Source of the DNA: Porpolomopsis calyptriformis
Taxonomy: Eukaryota > Basidiomycota > Agaricomycetes > Agaricales > Hygrophoraceae
Direction: 5' to 3'
Assembly (NCBI GenBank): GCA_951640195.1
Contig: OX621168.1
Span: 744,001 to 808,000 of the forward strand
Length of the DNA stretch: 64,000 nt
Shown in pieces: positions 47,889 through 59,435 of the stretch. The notes under the pieces were generated by a model. That model searched no databases. It was given only the letters and a program-made list of their open reading frames with translations, and was not told the origin of the DNA. How positions within the stretch are numbered: the first letter of the stretch is position 1; every line of letters starts with the position of its first letter. The position numbers and the translations under genes were made by a program.

Positions 47889-49680
47889 CTAGTAGAGGCC
47901 CATGAAGCCATCCATCACACCACGCAGCCAAAAATGGCATTTCACTTCCCTGATATCGGCTCTCATACTCGGGTCCGGATGCAGGCATCTTTTGAGAAGA
48001 TGCAACGCAGCTGCCGACACACGGGGGATACCTGGCACGTCACGAAGCACGATTTTCCCCTCTAACGCGTCCTGGTCAGACACAAACGGCGAGGCGCCCG
48101 TCAGCAGGTACGACAAAAGGATCCCAAGCGTCCATATTTCGGCTGGGGGTGCCTGGTACGGCACTTTCCGGAGGATTTCAGAGGAAGCGTAGGCACTCGT
48201 CCCGTAGAAGAGTGTATAATACGGACGGGGTTTCTCCGGGTCTACGATGATGGCGCTACCAAAATCTATGAGCTTCACCTAGATAAAAGTTGAGCAAATG
48301 TATGACGTAGGGGGGATCGAATGGGTTTACCTTGAGATTTTTGTCGATGACAATGTTTTCGTCTTTGATGTCGCGGTGGGTGATTCCGAGATTGTCGAGG
48401 TAGTAGACGGCATCTACGACTTGGGCGAAGATATACTGCGCTTGGGTTTCGGTGAAACGTTTACCCGGGGCTTGTTCGATACATTCGAAAAGGTCGTGCG
48501 AGGGACGGGAAGAAGGGACAGGAAAGGGACAAGTGTGGGAGAGCTCTTCGAGATCCAGAGGGGGGGAATACACCTGTTGTGTGGTTGATTCAGTGGTTTG
48601 GGTTTCGCGGGGGTGAAATTGAGGATCCAGCTGGGTACAGTGTTGAGGAGGGGTGTCAAGTCCTGCTTCTACCAGGGAACCTTCAGAGACGCAGGGGGAT
48701 AGGAGAGGTGAGGACAATAACGAGTCTGGCGTAGTCGGTTGGTGATAGTCCATAGCATTTTGGAGTGGAGGGCGTCTCATAACTTCACGCCACGGAGACC
48801 CATGGAGTTCTTGGACCTGTGCAGTATTGAGTACCGTGCCACCTGGCGGGGTAAGAAAATTGGAACGTACCAAGTAATAATAGATCGGGTCTTCGAACAC
48901 ATCAAAGCACTGGACGATGTTCTCATGTTTGATGTAACTGAGCAGGATGATTTCGCACGGAACCCTTCCGAGAGTTGGGTGCTCTATCCATGCGTGATCG
49001 GGTACGAGCTGTTTGACGATGAACTTGACGGCGACTTCGTGTCCCGCCTGAAGATGACGCGCAGTCATGACAAATCCGTAGCCACCCACGCCGAGTTCAT
49101 CGCCAAGTTGGTATGTTTCCACAAAAGAGGGATGAAGCATGTGGTTTTTGGGGAAACGGGAAGAGTAGAGTGACGCGTTGAGATTGAGGGAGAAGTCGGG
49201 GTTGGTGTGCCACTGTTCCTGGGGGGGTGAGGGAGCTGGCGAGTCGGACTGGGATGTTAGAGACGGGGAAAGTATGCCGTCTGGCAGTGTCTGTTGTGTG
49301 AAGGCGGGAGACGCGTCAGCGTGTTGGGGGACATGGGGAGAAGGGGGGATAGGATTTGGAGACAATGTGTGCATTAAGGGGAGTTTGTAGGGGGATGGGC
49401 GTGGGGAAGATGGGGGGGACGGGGGGATATGCTGTGGGTAGTAGAAAAGAAACGGGCAAGGTGTTTGAGACCAATAAATGTCTAAACCGTGGGAGTTCGG
49501 ACTGGGCGAGATGTAGTGGCAATGGTGAGACGGGGTGAGTTGGTCACCCAAAGGAGAGAGAAATTGGAAGGTATCGCATTCGAGTGGTGAGAAAAGGGTG
49601 GGAGGGGAGGGCGGAATGCCATATCTGAACTGGGCATTTCGGGAAGAAGCAGAGTGAGGATTTGAGCGGGTGGGTGGCAT
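47889..49680 (-). CDS. Ser/Thr protein kinase, PASK/CAMK-like, with large insert
   Basis: An N-terminal region of about 190 residues is Pro/Ser-rich and probably disordered (MPPTRSNPHSASSRNAQFRY). The kinase domain then shows LGVGGYGFVMTARH (Gly loop), EVAVKFIVKQL (catalytic Lys), IKHENIVQCFDVFED, YYYLV, HRDIKDENIVID (catalytic loop), KLIDFGSAII (DFG) and EILRKVPYQAPPAEIWTLG (APE-like region with the conserved Asp replaced by Glu), then ASPFV. The activation segment resembles PAS kinases. No PAS domain is visible. Between the N-lobe strand YYYLV and the helix LFECIE sits an insert of about 110 residues, Pro/Ser/Thr-rich, starting QELHGSPWREVMRRPP. Two introns are evident (48.28 kb and about 48.85 kb). 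Catalytic residues are intact. Confidence 0.85.
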
Positions 49681-49951
49681 GGTGGGCACAGATCTGAAAG
49701 GACCTGGGCGTGAATTTGTATGAAATTTGGATGTGTGCTTGAGCCAGCGAGGCGGTCAGGGGTGGTCAAAGCTGAGGTTGAGCACTGGTTGCAGGGGAAA
49801 GACAAGGGTTTTAATTGAGGGCAGTCTTTGTTTGTGGAATCGTCGTGATTTGTGGCTTGTGCATTGTTGAAATCCGGTGTTGTTGTGGTGGACGATCATG
49901 GTGGCAGGCATGGAGGACAAGTTTGGGTTATCAGATAAGATAAACAGATAT

Positions 49952-51626
49952 CTACTTTCGTTCACACAATGCCCACATATAATAAACACCTAGAACAATC
50001 GTTGCTTCAGCACAGCCATACATTCCTTGCTGTCATTTACCCACCAAGACTTCGATACGGTCTCCAGCATTCGGTCAGATCTTCCATTTCTTTCGGCGTC
50101 AACAACCCCCCTCTGCGAAATTATTAATAAATTTAAAAAAATACACATCTTGACCCGTGGCTAGCACCCACTTGATCTTCTTCTTTCCGTCCAGCCGGCT
50201 TTTCAGTATTGCCACACTTAGCCCCTCTGGCAACACGTCGGGTTCACTGCCCTCCCGCTGCAGTGTCTTCTCGATCGAGGGAGTGAACGGAGTCGGCATT
50301 GGCGCAGTGTCGTCCCCCTTGCCTGCGCGTTTCCGGAGCGGGGTCGACAAGTTAGCCGCGGGCAGAACAGAGGACGCGTCGCCACTACGATCACCTTGCC
50401 CAGTATCTTTGTTGTCCCCCTCCGAAACAGTGTTGGTATTCTGGTCGTTGCCACCGATCTTTTCCGGGGAGATACCGAAAGGATGCAATGGAGAATGGAG
50501 AGAGAGGACCCATCTGAGGAGGCCACGCTGGACTCCAAGATCGCCTTGGATGGGTTGGTGACGACACATGACACTCACAGGAGAAGTTGACCTACCGATA
50601 GGAAGGATATCAGGGCGTCTCAGGGAGAATATCGCAAACATGTCCACTAAAGAGAGCGGTTTCGATCAATGTGGTCAAACGGAGGCGGAGGGCGCACCTG
50701 TCCACTGTTGGGCACAGATCCGTGTCTCTTGTGAATGATCATGTTGCAAATCGGAGTTAGCAGGACCTACCCTACCAATCCCTCGAACTTCCGTGAGTAT
50801 CTTCATTAATTCTTCATCGTCTGCTGCGATCAATTTCTCAGTCGACAGACGACCATCGCTAAATCTTGATGCCAGGTCTTGCACTACAATTACGCGGACA
50901 TATTCGGACAATAATCGCTAATTGTTTGATTACTAACCGTATTCAGCTTTGCGGGTACTCAATCCAGCGGTCTTGAGTGTTGCCACCTCGGTTTCTGCGA
51001 CCTGTTGAGGGGTCGGAAAAAATGTGATGGTAGCACTTTGATGTGTGTTGAACGGAAAGCAACGTCGACTGAAGAAATGTCTGACACTAACTTGACATCT
51101 GTAGGCTTCTCCGGGAGAGATGGGTCATATAATCTGATGAACTTGTGGTTGATGGACCGAGCCGCCAACGAAGAAATTTGTTGCCCTCTGGTGAGACACA
51201 CGTCATGATTGACCATGGAGGTACCAACAATGTACTGTACAAGATAGATTTCACAAGTACACTTGTGAAGAGTCTTGATTAGCACCGAGATGAAGAGAAC
51301 GTGGGTGGTTGATACCGAAAGGGATGAACTTGTTCCAGGTTCTCGAAAGGTCGACACTTGATCTTTTCAAATAGATCTTTGAACCGCTTGTCTGCTCCAA
51401 TGAGATGTTGCTTGGCATCCGCGAACGAAAACGAGAGCTCGGCGGGGACCACAGCTGGCGGTCCATGGTCAACCTGCGGTGCATTATCCGCGGTCCGTCT
51501 CTTCTTTGCTTCTGTAGCCGACTCGGAGCTGGGTAATTTACGCTTCGTCTTTGTCTTCGTCTTTGTGAGTATTGTTTCTCCGCTTGCCATTGTCCTCAGC
51601 GTTGCCGAGCGCGTTAGTACGGCCAT
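49952..51626 (-). CDS. MAG1: DNA-3-methyladenine glycosylase (AlkA/MAG1-like HhH-GPD)
   Basis: These enzymes remove alkylated purines from DNA, starting base excision repair. The N-terminus is basic and probably nuclear (TKTKTKTKRKLP). Family blocks are FADAKQHLIGADKRFKDLFE, FENLEQVHPF, SILGQQISSLAARSINHKFI-like text, STRKAEYVQDLASRF, then the helix-hairpin-helix LTEVRGIGRWTVDMFAIFSL followed by RRPDILPIGDLGVQRG, where the Asp of DLG fits the catalytic Asp of AlkA. A Ser/Thr-rich insert of about 80 residues (AANLSTPLRKRAGKGDD) precedes the final helices. The C-terminus is CWRPYRSL joined across an intron to GVYYMWALCERK. The ATG at 51626 gives MAVLTRSATLR. Confidence 0.9.
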
Positions 51627-51879
51627 TCTGATTATCCTGAACAAAATCTGAAAATGGAGAAGTTATTTGGTTTTATTTGTGCATAGTTCACTTTACCTCG
51701 CGGTTTCGTTGAGGTCATATCAAGTTGGAGCCTGTTCCTTTCCACCTTGGTTTTGATTTCTGATTTGCTATTTTGCTTGGACTGTGCCTTGCTATCGTAT
51801 GCTTCGTTTATTCGTTCAAACGCGTTCGTTTAATTGGCAATCACTTTTAGTAACTTGATACCCTTCCTTTACTGCCAGT
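51627..51879. promoter_or_regulatory. Divergent promoter region, MAG1 / orphan gene
   Basis: The 253 bases between the two start codons are T-rich on the plus strand and must hold both promoters. No discrete motif is evident. Confidence 0.4.
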
Positions 51880-54800
51880 ATGTCTGCACCCGCCAGCGAG
51901 GTCTTGAAGCCGATCTTACTGCGTTCAACCACGCCAGGTGCGCAGATCATTCTTCTCCGTTCCAGTCACACGTAATGACTCCGCTATCACAGGCCCAAAT
52001 GAGAAAGGTGCCTCGTTTGCTCGTTTCACTTCTCAATCCGCTCATCTATCCTCCAGTCCTTCAGTACCTCGAGGGCATGAGCAAACATTCCGCTGGCAAT
52101 TCTCCACCCCGTTCTGTCGCTCAAGAGGTCGTATCCCAACCCAAGTCTCCAAAGTCTGATCGAAATGGTCTGGACCACGGTCGCACGCCTATAGGCTCAC
52201 CCAAACTCTACGCACCATCCCCAAAGGGAAGCCGAGTAGCTCAACAACTCGAGGATCTTTCAAAATCGGAACTGAGACCTGGGAAGGACTACGAGAAGCA
52301 CGGACCTGACGCCGATTTGGATGATGCTGGATCAAATGTACAAGAAGGGCACCGATCTGAGGCAGGTGATGAAGCTCCTCTCCTAGTGGTAAGCATCGCG
52401 TTCTTGTTGAATGGTCACGGTACTACCAAACTGTTGCCAGCGAGAACCAGGCCCCGAAGATCCACCTGGCCCTCGCTACGAATCTTTTGATTCTGGTCCC
52501 TCCTTTGGCAACTTTGGGCCTCTTCCTCCAGACCCATATTCTATGTTACAAGTAAGTTAATTTTATTGCCAGACGTACCGCATCTTTTAACCACACTCTC
52601 CAGCAGCCACACCTTAGACGAGGAGATCAGCAGGTATACAGTATTACCTTGCCAAACTTCAGTCGTAATACTAACAGGTACACAGATGCCATGGGGCACT
52701 ACCAGTCCGTTGTTTGGCGCTTCACCTTATCATGCCAAGCCTCCACTCCCCGACTCCATGCTATCTCCTAAGGCGGCCTCAGTCCACATGAATGGAGACG
52801 CCCCTTCATCTTCACCAAATATCAAGGCTCGTTCGCAACATCCATCAGAAAATGATGCTCGCGTAAGTCTCTATGACCGTTGCGTTCACTCAATGTTAAC
52901 GCATCCTCACCCTCTTTCAAGTCCCCAAAAGCATCCAGTAAAATTGCCTTGAGTCGATCCGGCGATGCCGATAGGCCTTTTTCTCCCTTGTCCGGAAAGT
53001 CCCGGGCGACAGGCAGAACCCATGGTGCCACACCCGTAATCCCCAACCCGGTCGGCAACGTAGATCTGGAAAGCCCACCGTCTCCTTCCCGATCTCAAGT
53101 ACCACGTTCTTTCCGGGCCCTTTCTAAGGCGCCTTCCATTTCTCCATCGGATTCGCCATCACAGATGAAACCACGTGGAACGGGTGCCAAAACTCCTCCA
53201 CTTAGTCCAGTCAAATCTGTGCACAGTCCTTCAGAGATGGGCGAGCCACCCGCTTCCCCTCCCGTCCCTCCCGAGTCGCCTCGCAACGGTTCTCGACATA
53301 TTCCGTCACCTTCGGCAGGTAATTTATTTCGACGCGGTATCGACGACTTTTCGCTGACGTTGCTTTATAGCTCGATCTCAAGCGCTTGGCTCTCCAATGG
53401 CCGGACCGAGCAGCCATCAATTACGCCCTTTCTCGCCCTACCGACACGCTCCGACTAACGAAGATCTTCTACACGCCGCGATACGCGGACGGGCAATGGT
53501 GCTGCCAGATTCGGAAGTAAACGTGCCTCAGACCTCGGTGCAATCAAACGGTCGTGAAAGGCACACTTCTACTGTTTCGCAGGCTAATAACCCTCCCCCT
53601 GCGGGAAATTCCACGCCAAAACCTGCCAGTGTTCATTCCCATGTTCAAACCCATGGAAAGTCTGATAGGGATGGGGATGCTACACCGACACCGTCGAGAC
53701 CGCACACACCCGGAGATTTGAATGTGGAGGAAGAGAGGATTGTAAAGGATACGCTAAACGCGCGCACGCCACGCACATCATACTATGGGACGTCAACTTT
53801 GGAACCAGATGTTGTGAATTCCCATTTCCATGATATGGATTTGTGCATCCTGTTGCACCAAGAGAATGACCCAACAGTTCACGAAGTAGTCAGGAGAGCG
53901 TTGCGAAAAGCTGTTCGCCAGCGTATAAAGAAGTTGGGCATGTTATACGACCACGAGGTATTCAGTTGGCGTTTTTTGGTAATCTCAAGTTCTTGTTTAA
54001 TCAACGGTTACTTTCCCTAGTCAATCAAACAATACAGAAAATCCTACCATGATCACGATCCCAGTGTTCATCTCCATCCATCCTCCAAGCCTTCGACTTC
54101 AGAAGTGCGAATCACTAGGTCCCACAGGATGACAAAAGCTGACTTTTTTTTCTTCCATTTTTCAGGAACCACCCGTGTGGGCAAGGCAGATTATCGATGG
54201 CATGACTCGCATGCAGGAACATATTGACGAACTTGGACCGAAAATCGAAGGCCTCCGGGATTCGCGCGTGTTTCCTGCCGACGATAGATCCAGGTACAAG
54301 GGTGCACAAACGTTCCAATCCAGTGAGTTGGACCCGTACGGTCGATCTCCCATGACCCAGACGGTGAACATCCACACACAACCTACTGGTACCATGGCAG
54401 AGTCTATGTTCCATCCGGCCGAGACGGTACACGTTGATTCTAACGAGGACGTTGTGCACGAAGACGAGGAGTCTGATGGGGGGGAGCAGGGGGGTCATCG
54501 GAGATTAGCGACAGATGGCGAGACCCGGACACATGGTCCCATCAGTGAGTTCGACGATGACGGTCGTGATCCCTCTCCGGGGCAACAGTATTTGGAGGAA
54601 GAATTGTATAAGTTGAGACAGAGGCCACAGGGGAGCCAGTCTGCGCTCTCTCACCGGACGTGGGAGGTTGCTAAAGATGAGGACATTGATGAAGACGATG
54701 AGGACGACGATGAGCGAGCACGTCATATCGCTCCTTCAGGACTGTCTACCATCCCGGATACAAATGGGGAAAGATATCCAGACCGCCGAGGAAACTCGCC

Positions 54801-55774
54801 CCCATTGCCACCGATTCCTCAGGAGGGAAGAGATATGATATCCGCACCGCAACAACAAATGTGGCAACACCCCGGGGATTTCAGTGGCGAAACGCAGCCG
54901 CCCCTTCCACCCTGGCAGCGAATCCACCAACGTCTACTTAGCTGGGCCATCATCTGGCCGATGAACGAACTTGACTCAGCGCTGAACAGCACAACGCGCG
55001 GACACCAAGTTGATGAAGTTGCGTTGAGTATATGGTCAACACAGACGTACAAACGGTATGTTCGGGCCAGGATGACGGATAGTCCACAGGGAATTGTGGA
55101 CAGGCTATTTGTGCCTCCAAATATGGCGGATGCTATCAGTAATGCGGTATTTAATGGTCGCCACGGGGATGCGTGTGGGATGTTGAGGGATCTGTGGAGT
55201 CCTTTTGGGTTGGAAGGAATGCCGAGGCTTTTAGTTGTACTCGCGAAGCACCGCTCGGATGCAAACCACTGGGTCGTGCATAGGCATGTATCTTTGTTCC
55301 AGGTTCGTTGGGATGATTTGACTGACCAAATGGTTTTTGAAGGTTTTCTCTACCTGATGGTTCTCTGACGACATACGACTCGTTTCCTGAACGGACTCTT
55401 CCAGACGGTCGAGTAAGCAGTTGTCTGATCCTCTGTGCGTCTCAGCTCGATTTTAATGACGTGCCGAATTCTAGCCTCTCGGTTGGTGGTTCGCCATCCG
55501 TGTCGCCTGGCCAAACATGCTCTATCCAAGCCCCGACCACCTCATGCAAAAGATGGTACGGTTGCATCGGCCGATGCAGCTAGGCATCGACAACTCAGTC
55601 GCTGCTGCGGGCATCTGGCGCAACATTCTCATGGGCTCTCGCGCGGAGCGGAGTCTAGACTTGGAACGGCTCAGGGACCTGATTAATACCGAGGTGAAGA
55701 ACTTGCGTCAGCGGAAGCAGATGGGGAAGCTGTCGATCGGATCGCCGCGACCGACTTGGGAGGATATGAACTAA
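51880..55774 (+). CDS. Large orphan protein with C-terminal Ulp1/C48-like (possibly inactive) domain
   Basis: A protein of more than 1,000 residues is spread over at least nine exons. The first exon starts MSAPASEVLKPILLRSTTPG, and joins up to about 52.2 kb are uncertain. The N-terminal two thirds are Ser/Pro-rich and low in complexity, with short ordered blocks: MDLCILLHQENDPTVHEVVR, RRALRKAVRQRIKKLGMLYD and ARQIIDGMTRMQEHIDELGP, plus an acidic run DEDIDEDDEDDDE. The C-terminal domain contains WIIWPMNELD-type text, LSIWSTQTYKRYVRARM, LVVLAKHRSDANHWVVHR, then GSLTTYDSFPE, and finally RPMQLGIDNSVAAAGIWRN. This order (HW, then YDS, then Q...D) fits the His, Asp and oxyanion-Gln landmarks of Ulp1/SENP cysteine proteases, but where DCG is expected there is DNS. 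A catalytically dead C48 fold is an inference. Confidence 0.7.
55284..55342 (+). other. Probable GC-AG intron in the orphan C48-like gene
   Basis: The donor gcatgt and acceptor tgaag join HWVVHR to FSLPDGSLTTYDS in frame. No GT donor nearby gives an open frame, although gcatgt is a weaker match than gcaagt. Confidence 0.55.
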
Positions 55775-56388
55775 GCTGAGTTGGAGGGGCGAACGCAAAG
55801 GCCTAAAGGCCTCTGTACGTATCGCTGTGTAGGACCCGGTCTTTTTCTTCTGCTCTTTGTTCCTTTCTTTGTGTTGCTTACTGCCGAGATGCTTGATTTC
55901 TTGCGGTCGTCTGTGCTGCCTACTGCTTCACTCAGAGGCGATTGCGTCTTCTCCCTGTTTCTGTTTTCTTTTGGAGTTCCTTTTCTTTCCTTTTCTGCGG
56001 ATGTGGATGACAGGGAGAATGGCTATTATAACCTTATATCCAAATATAAGTATGTAGTTGACTTGTCCCTTTTTCTTGGATAAGTTGTTATTTTGAGTAT
56101 GTACTAGTTACTAACAGTAGCCTTACTTGACTGAGAATAAATGAACATTGTATGTTGGTGACAAGGATCTATATTACAGACACTTCTGCTAACATCTACA
56201 ATTGATAGACTGATATGCATATTCCAGAATCAATCTGATGCAATTAACATCAGTGCCAAAATCCAGCACACTTTCTCGTCATTTCCAGCAGAATTTCAAA
56301 AAAAAAAAAAAAGGATCATGATCAGTCTTTCTCCACGGCAGAAGAAAACACGCGAATTTTATGGCCCCTGACATGTTTTATGGTCGAA
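55775..56388. other. Intergenic stretch with 3' region and poly-A tract
   Basis: No gene is seen in about 610 bases. The first part is T-rich and presumably the 3' untranslated region of the C48-like gene. A run of 15 A lies at 56298-56312. Confidence 0.5.
56298..56312 (+). repeat. Poly-A tract, 15 bases
   Basis: This is a simple homopolymer in intergenic DNA. It could be a slippage tract or the tail of a decayed retro-element. No target-site duplication is evident. Confidence 0.7.
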
Positions 56389-56835
56389 TTAACCATTCGC
56401 CAGCCATGCCGCGGCACCGGCGGCAAAGTCGTTGCTGTGGTGGGGCGTGTAGGTAGGGCTAATAGGGACTATTATCGCAATATGATTTTTTTGGGGGGGG
56501 GCGAGAACATACTCACCATGTGGTCCGACGTTATATTCGGAACCCGTTATCTTATTGACCTCGGTGTGGTGCAAATCAACAAGCTGGGCGTCACCGAATA
56601 GGGTTTGGCAAGTTTCCGGTCGTTCCGCCAAGATTCCCTGAATGTCATGTAACGTTTGCATTGTTGCAGGCGTTATTTTGTCTAGAAGATAGGATGTTAT
56701 AGTGCCGTTTACTTGACCATCGATTGGCTCACCCAATTCGACACAATCGTGATCGACCTGGGTAATGTTACATCCGTGCAGGTGAATAGCGCGAGGCTCA
56801 TGTCGGGAATGAATAATCGACATGAAAATAGCCAA
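56389..56835 (-). CDS. Small orphan protein with DIQxIL...GSxYxV block
   Basis: The 148-codon frame reads MAIFMSIIHSRHEPRAIHLH at its start and ends AAAWLANG. Its middle part, TLHDIQGILAERPETCQT, LFGDAQLVDLHHTE and VNKITGSEYNVGPHG, resembles exon 2 of the gene at 45256-45746: DIQ-x-IL, P, LF, A and GSxYxVxP line up. A good donor (gtgagt) follows the GSEYNVGPH block at about 56508 and an acceptor (ccacag) lies near 56430, so the C-terminal 35 codons may be partly intron. An upstream exon starting near 57000 (MDTHSATSQKPPHPTQ) is possible. Function is unknown; the gene may be young or decaying. Confidence 0.4.
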   Translation of the reverse strand: MAIFMSIIHSRHEPRAIHLHGCNITQVDHDCVELGEPIDGQVNGTITSYLLDKITPATMQTLHDIQGILAERPETCQTLFGDAQLVDLHHTEVNKITGSEYNVGPHGEYVLAPPQKNHIAIIVPISPTYTPHHSNDFAAGAAAWLANG

Positions 56836-57058
56836 GATATGAGGCTTACCGGCAGCCTAAAGATGACAAATTATAAGCGATTTGATAGGCGGGGTAATAA
56901 TCATAAACGAACGAACTCATTAATGGTTTTGTTCACAAGAGAAGACTGTGTGGGGTGGGGAGGCTTTTGACTAGTCGCACTGTGTGTATCCATTGTTAGT
57001 GAGAGGTGAGCCCCAAACAGGCCCTGGATGTACTTTGAGTTTTTATGGCGAAAGAGTT

Positions 57059-58008
57059 CTATAAAGCTGATTCCATTCTTGCCTGGACGGATTCATTGAT
57101 GGGTTTGTGACTCCACTTTAACCCTTTCATAAAGTCATCACAGGTGAGGGTTGCATACTCTATGTGAGTCCATGCAGGGGAGTTTGGGGACGAAATGATG
57201 GTTGAGAACATCGGCTGCGGAGGGACTGGAAAAGGACTCTCGAACACTCCATTTGCATATGAGCATATTCGGGATGAGAATGCTATTCACAGTAACCTAC
57301 TTACAATATTAGATGGGTCATTCAAATGAGTACCATTACACCCTGTCTAACCCGACATTCCTCGCCTTTGTTCGGTCGAATATTTTGGATGCTCGCATGG
57401 ATGCAAAGACGTTCTCGCGGACTCCTCCGAATACCTCTCCTTCCCAATAGGAATAAAGTTATCCTCCTCAAGGTCACTATCACCGCGGAGGACGGTGACT
57501 GGTGAAGGTTGGTAGACGAATAGCACCGTTTGCGCCGAAGAGGGTTCGTTGGCGTACATAACGGTACTAGGAGGAGTATGGCAACCACGTAAGTATCCAG
57601 ACGGACAGTTGAGACGGTGAGGTATTTACGTCTCGGAAATTCAGAATCATAGGGGCAATGGCCCGTAAAGGCTATTCCACATTACTTCCTTATTCGGTGC
57701 AATTTGCAGAGCTACGAAACGTTTCGTGAAGAGGTGAAGAATTGCAAGGAGTGAGGAAAACTTACATTCTGTGGTTTCCCTTTGGGCCAATCACAGAGTC
57801 ATACCAAGTGTACCCTCTATGCATTCTGATCGGACATGAATGCGAAGTGGCCGTCTGTATCAGGGAGTATTGGCCAATTCCAGATGAGTATCCTTCAGGA
57901 AGACGGACACGAAGAAGGGGTGACGGTGAAAGAGGCATTTGCATCGAACTTGTGGTCAAGTTTCAGGTTTATGAAATCGGTGGTGGATGGCGTGTGTTTT
58001 GTAGCCAT
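57059..58008 (-). CDS. Putative multi-exon orphan gene
   Basis: Several open blocks on the minus strand look coding and could be joined by introns of normal size. A start at 58008 gives MATKHTPSTTDFINLKLDHK, followed by TATSHSCPIRMHRGYTWYD in the next block. Further on are SSAQTVLFVYQPSPVTVLRG with DSDLEEDNFIPIGKERYSEE, and finally FPVPPQPMFSTIISSPNSPA ending ESVQARMESAL. The splice frame is not resolved at every step, so this is a loose model of roughly 200-250 residues. No domain is recognised. If real, it is divergent from NDUFS7 with about 150 bases between starts. Confidence 0.35.
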
Positions 58009-58159
58009 TATTGCAACCTGAATGGGGCATTACCATCGAAGAAAGCGAATAATGTGGTTGAATCCATCGTTCCTTACCTGCGTCGAGTGCAAAGTGGATT
58101 TCGTGAGGCTGGTAGAACGCGACCTGTGGCTGTGACGGCCTTTCCCGGTGCAGTTCGTA

Positions 58160-59198
<1,039 letters not shown>

Positions 59199-59435
59199 AC
59201 AAGCTTATCAGCATTGACGAACGGCGTACTTACTGCGAGCAGATAGTAATCAGAGATTGATTAATGTCTTGGAACCGACGACGACGACGACGACTTGTAA
59301 ATACAATCTGCTGTGAACTTGTCTTTTTGCGGCTGTGTCCGCACTTTGTCCTTTTTCGTTTCCTTCAACGCTTTCCCACCCGTCTCCTCTCCTCCTCCTC
59401 TCTACCTTGACCTCACCCCGTTTACCCCCCCTTAT

